Assembly: GCA_017883105.1 (NCBI GenBank)
Contig: JADGOF010000107.1
Location: 1-7,230 of the forward strand
DNA length: 7,230 bases
Direction of reading: 5' to 3'
Origin: Acidimicrobiales bacterium
GTDB lineage: Bacteria; Actinomycetota; Acidimicrobiia; Acidimicrobiales; RAAP-2
Positions 6,545 to 7,230 of this stretch are shown piece after piece. Numbering within the stretch: position 1 is the first letter of the stretch; every line of letters starts with the position of its first letter. The notes beneath the pieces were generated by a model. The model saw only the letters and a list, made by a program, of their open reading frames with translations, was not told the origin of the DNA and searched no databases. A program made the position numbers and the translations under genes.

Positions 6545-6618
6545 CGGCTTCTCGGTTGGGTCGAGAATGTCTGTCTCCTCTCGCACCGGTAGCTGCGGTT
6601 GTGCTCGGCCTCGACCCT

Positions 6619-6646
6619 AGTGCTCTCGCGCGTTAATCATTGTGAC
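6619..6646. repeat. Putative terminal end of an IS630-type element
   Basis: The 27 nt between the transposase stop and a TA dinucleotide at 6619-6620 begin tagtgctctcgcgcgttaa. IS630 elements insert at TA and duplicate it, and their terminal repeats usually begin shortly after the transposase stop. The assignment is an inference, because the matching inverted repeat at the other end is not in the window. Confidence 0.4.
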
Positions 6647-7081
6647 TTACGCGACTCGTAGGGGCTTGCCGTCGTAGGTCCAGCGGAACGGCTGGGCTCT
6701 CCGGTTGTAGTCGTTGATGAAGGCGATGACCTTGTCGGCCAGGTCGTCGACGGAATCGAACTCACTACGCCGGAGCGGCCGACGCTCCAAGATCGAGAAG
6801 AACAGCTCGACCTGGTTCAGCCAACTGGCGTGGGTCGGCGTGTGGTGGATGTGCACCCTCGGGTTGACCTCCAAGAACTCGGCCACCTTGTCAGGCTTGT
6901 GGGCCGAGAGGTTGTCGGCGATCCAGTGGAGGTCGAGGTGTTTGGGTGTGAGCTTCACCAGGTCACCCAGGAACTCGACGACGTTGTCGCTCCGGGTCGA
7001 ATCGGTCACCCATCCGGCGATGTCGGTACCGACAACGGCGCATGTAGTGAACCGTTCGTCTTTGCCTCCGACAGCCCTCAT
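6647..7081 (-). pseudogene. IS630-family transposase, C-terminal fragment
   Basis: These 144 residues match the C-terminal half of an IS630-family DDE transposase (DDE_3 type). The second catalytic Asp is in HLDLHWIADNLSAHK (Asp56). The catalytic Glu is in PTHASWLNQVELFF (Glu92), giving the expected D(35)E spacing. The family tail FINDYNRRAQPFRWTYDG is intact. The first catalytic Asp and the N-terminal helix-turn-helix region, normally about 200 residues, are missing. An in-frame TAA at 7091-7093 closes the frame just upstream, and none of the three minus frames out to 7230 resembles an IS630 N-terminus. Homology appears to start near residue 18. The fragment cannot be active. It reads toward the ABC operon, ending 60 nt before the outer ATPase start. 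Confidence 0.85.
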
Positions 7082-7230
7082 GAGTGATCGTTAGTTCCAG
7101 ACGTTCCCCGATCACCGGATGGCGCATCCAGTCCACGCCGAGCGGCCCCTCGACGAATACGCAGCCACGCATAATGACGCACGACGCGGCCCCCGACCCG
7201 TCTCGCTTCGAGCGCCGAACCGGCGTTCGG
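7082..7230. other. Window edge with no recognisable gene
   Basis: These 149 nt lie upstream of the transposase remnant. One minus frame (containing MRGCVFVEGPLGVDWMRH) and one plus frame stay open to the window edge, but I recognise neither. Any gene here is partial and would need the neighbouring sequence. The last 16 nt form a perfect hairpin, annotated separately. Confidence 0.4.
7215..7230. repeat. Perfect inverted repeat at the window end
   Basis: CCGAAC-CGGC-GTTCGG is a 6-bp perfect stem with a 4-nt loop and may extend past the window. It could be a terminator stem, a mobile-element end or an operator half. Nothing downstream is visible to decide. Confidence 0.35.

Larger units (their letters stand above)
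6619..7081 (-). mobile_element. Truncated IS630-type insertion sequence
   Basis: This unit comprises the transposase C-terminal fragment and the presumed terminal end at the TA near 6619. The other end is lost or lies beyond a rearrangement at about 7060-7090. No inverted copy of the 6619-6646 end can be seen in the remaining 150 nt. The boundary next to the ABC operon is inferred; the upstream boundary is a break in homology. Confidence 0.6.

Noticed and set aside
1295..7118. A 13-nt match, ccccgatcaccgg, at 1295-1307 and 7106-7118
   Set aside because: One exact 13-mer in 7.2 kb of GC-rich DNA is expected by chance at an appreciable rate, and the flanks do not align.
6963..7172. A 69-codon minus frame overlapping the transposase start
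   Set aside because: Its second half is the transposase read in another frame. Only the part above 7081 could be independent, and I do not recognise it.
1..7230. CRISPR arrays, tRNA or rRNA genes, and an origin
   Set aside because: Reading through, I found no short regularly spaced repeats, no tRNA arm motifs, no conserved rRNA stretches and no DnaA-box cluster.

Overview
The window is about 60-65% G+C by eye. Its gene content (an actinobacterial-style MhpC-like hydrolase, a DUF6188-like protein, a CPCC protein, a long FtsX-type permease and an IS630-type transposase remnant) suggests a high-GC actinomycete or a related lineage. No marker gene fixes the taxon. Codon third positions are strongly G/C-rich in the ABC genes and the hydrolase, and less so in the small genes at the left end.

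Layout, left to right. Positions 14-764 hold a divergent pair of small genes: a cysteine-rich CPCC protein (minus) and a DUF6188-like protein (plus). Positions 810-1238 encode a small four-helix membrane protein (minus) that converges on the DUF6188 gene. Positions 1524-2432 encode a complete alpha/beta hydrolase (minus) with an intact catalytic triad and a clear Shine-Dalgarno site. It lies between two direct copies of a 94-nt repeat (1292-1385 and 2618-2711, about 78% identical), each of them upstream of a minus-strand gene. From 2433 to about 3114 no intact gene is visible. That stretch holds repeat copy B and a short coding-like remnant. A possible single-pass membrane protein (3115-3303, plus) follows.

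Positions 3398-6544 (or 6586) are a tight two-gene minus-strand operon: an ABC ATPase of the MacB/LolD type, then an 809-residue FtsX-like permease starting 6 nt after the ATPase stop. Together they should form a type VII-like (MacB/FtsX superfamily) ABC complex in the cytoplasmic membrane. No periplasmic adaptor and no regulator is seen. About 60 nt upstream of the ATPase lies the C-terminal half of an IS630-family transposase (6647-7081, minus), which has lost its N-terminus and first catalytic Asp. Its likely terminal end is a TA dinucleotide near 6619.

Functionally the window is a patchwork: a lone hydrolase, a transporter operon cut off from its native upstream region by an insertion-sequence remnant, and a few small accessory genes. 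I see no convincing new multigene system. The most unusual signals are the 94-nt direct repeat pair around the hydrolase, the insertion-sequence remnant against the transporter operon, and the small divergent CPCC/DUF6188 pair.
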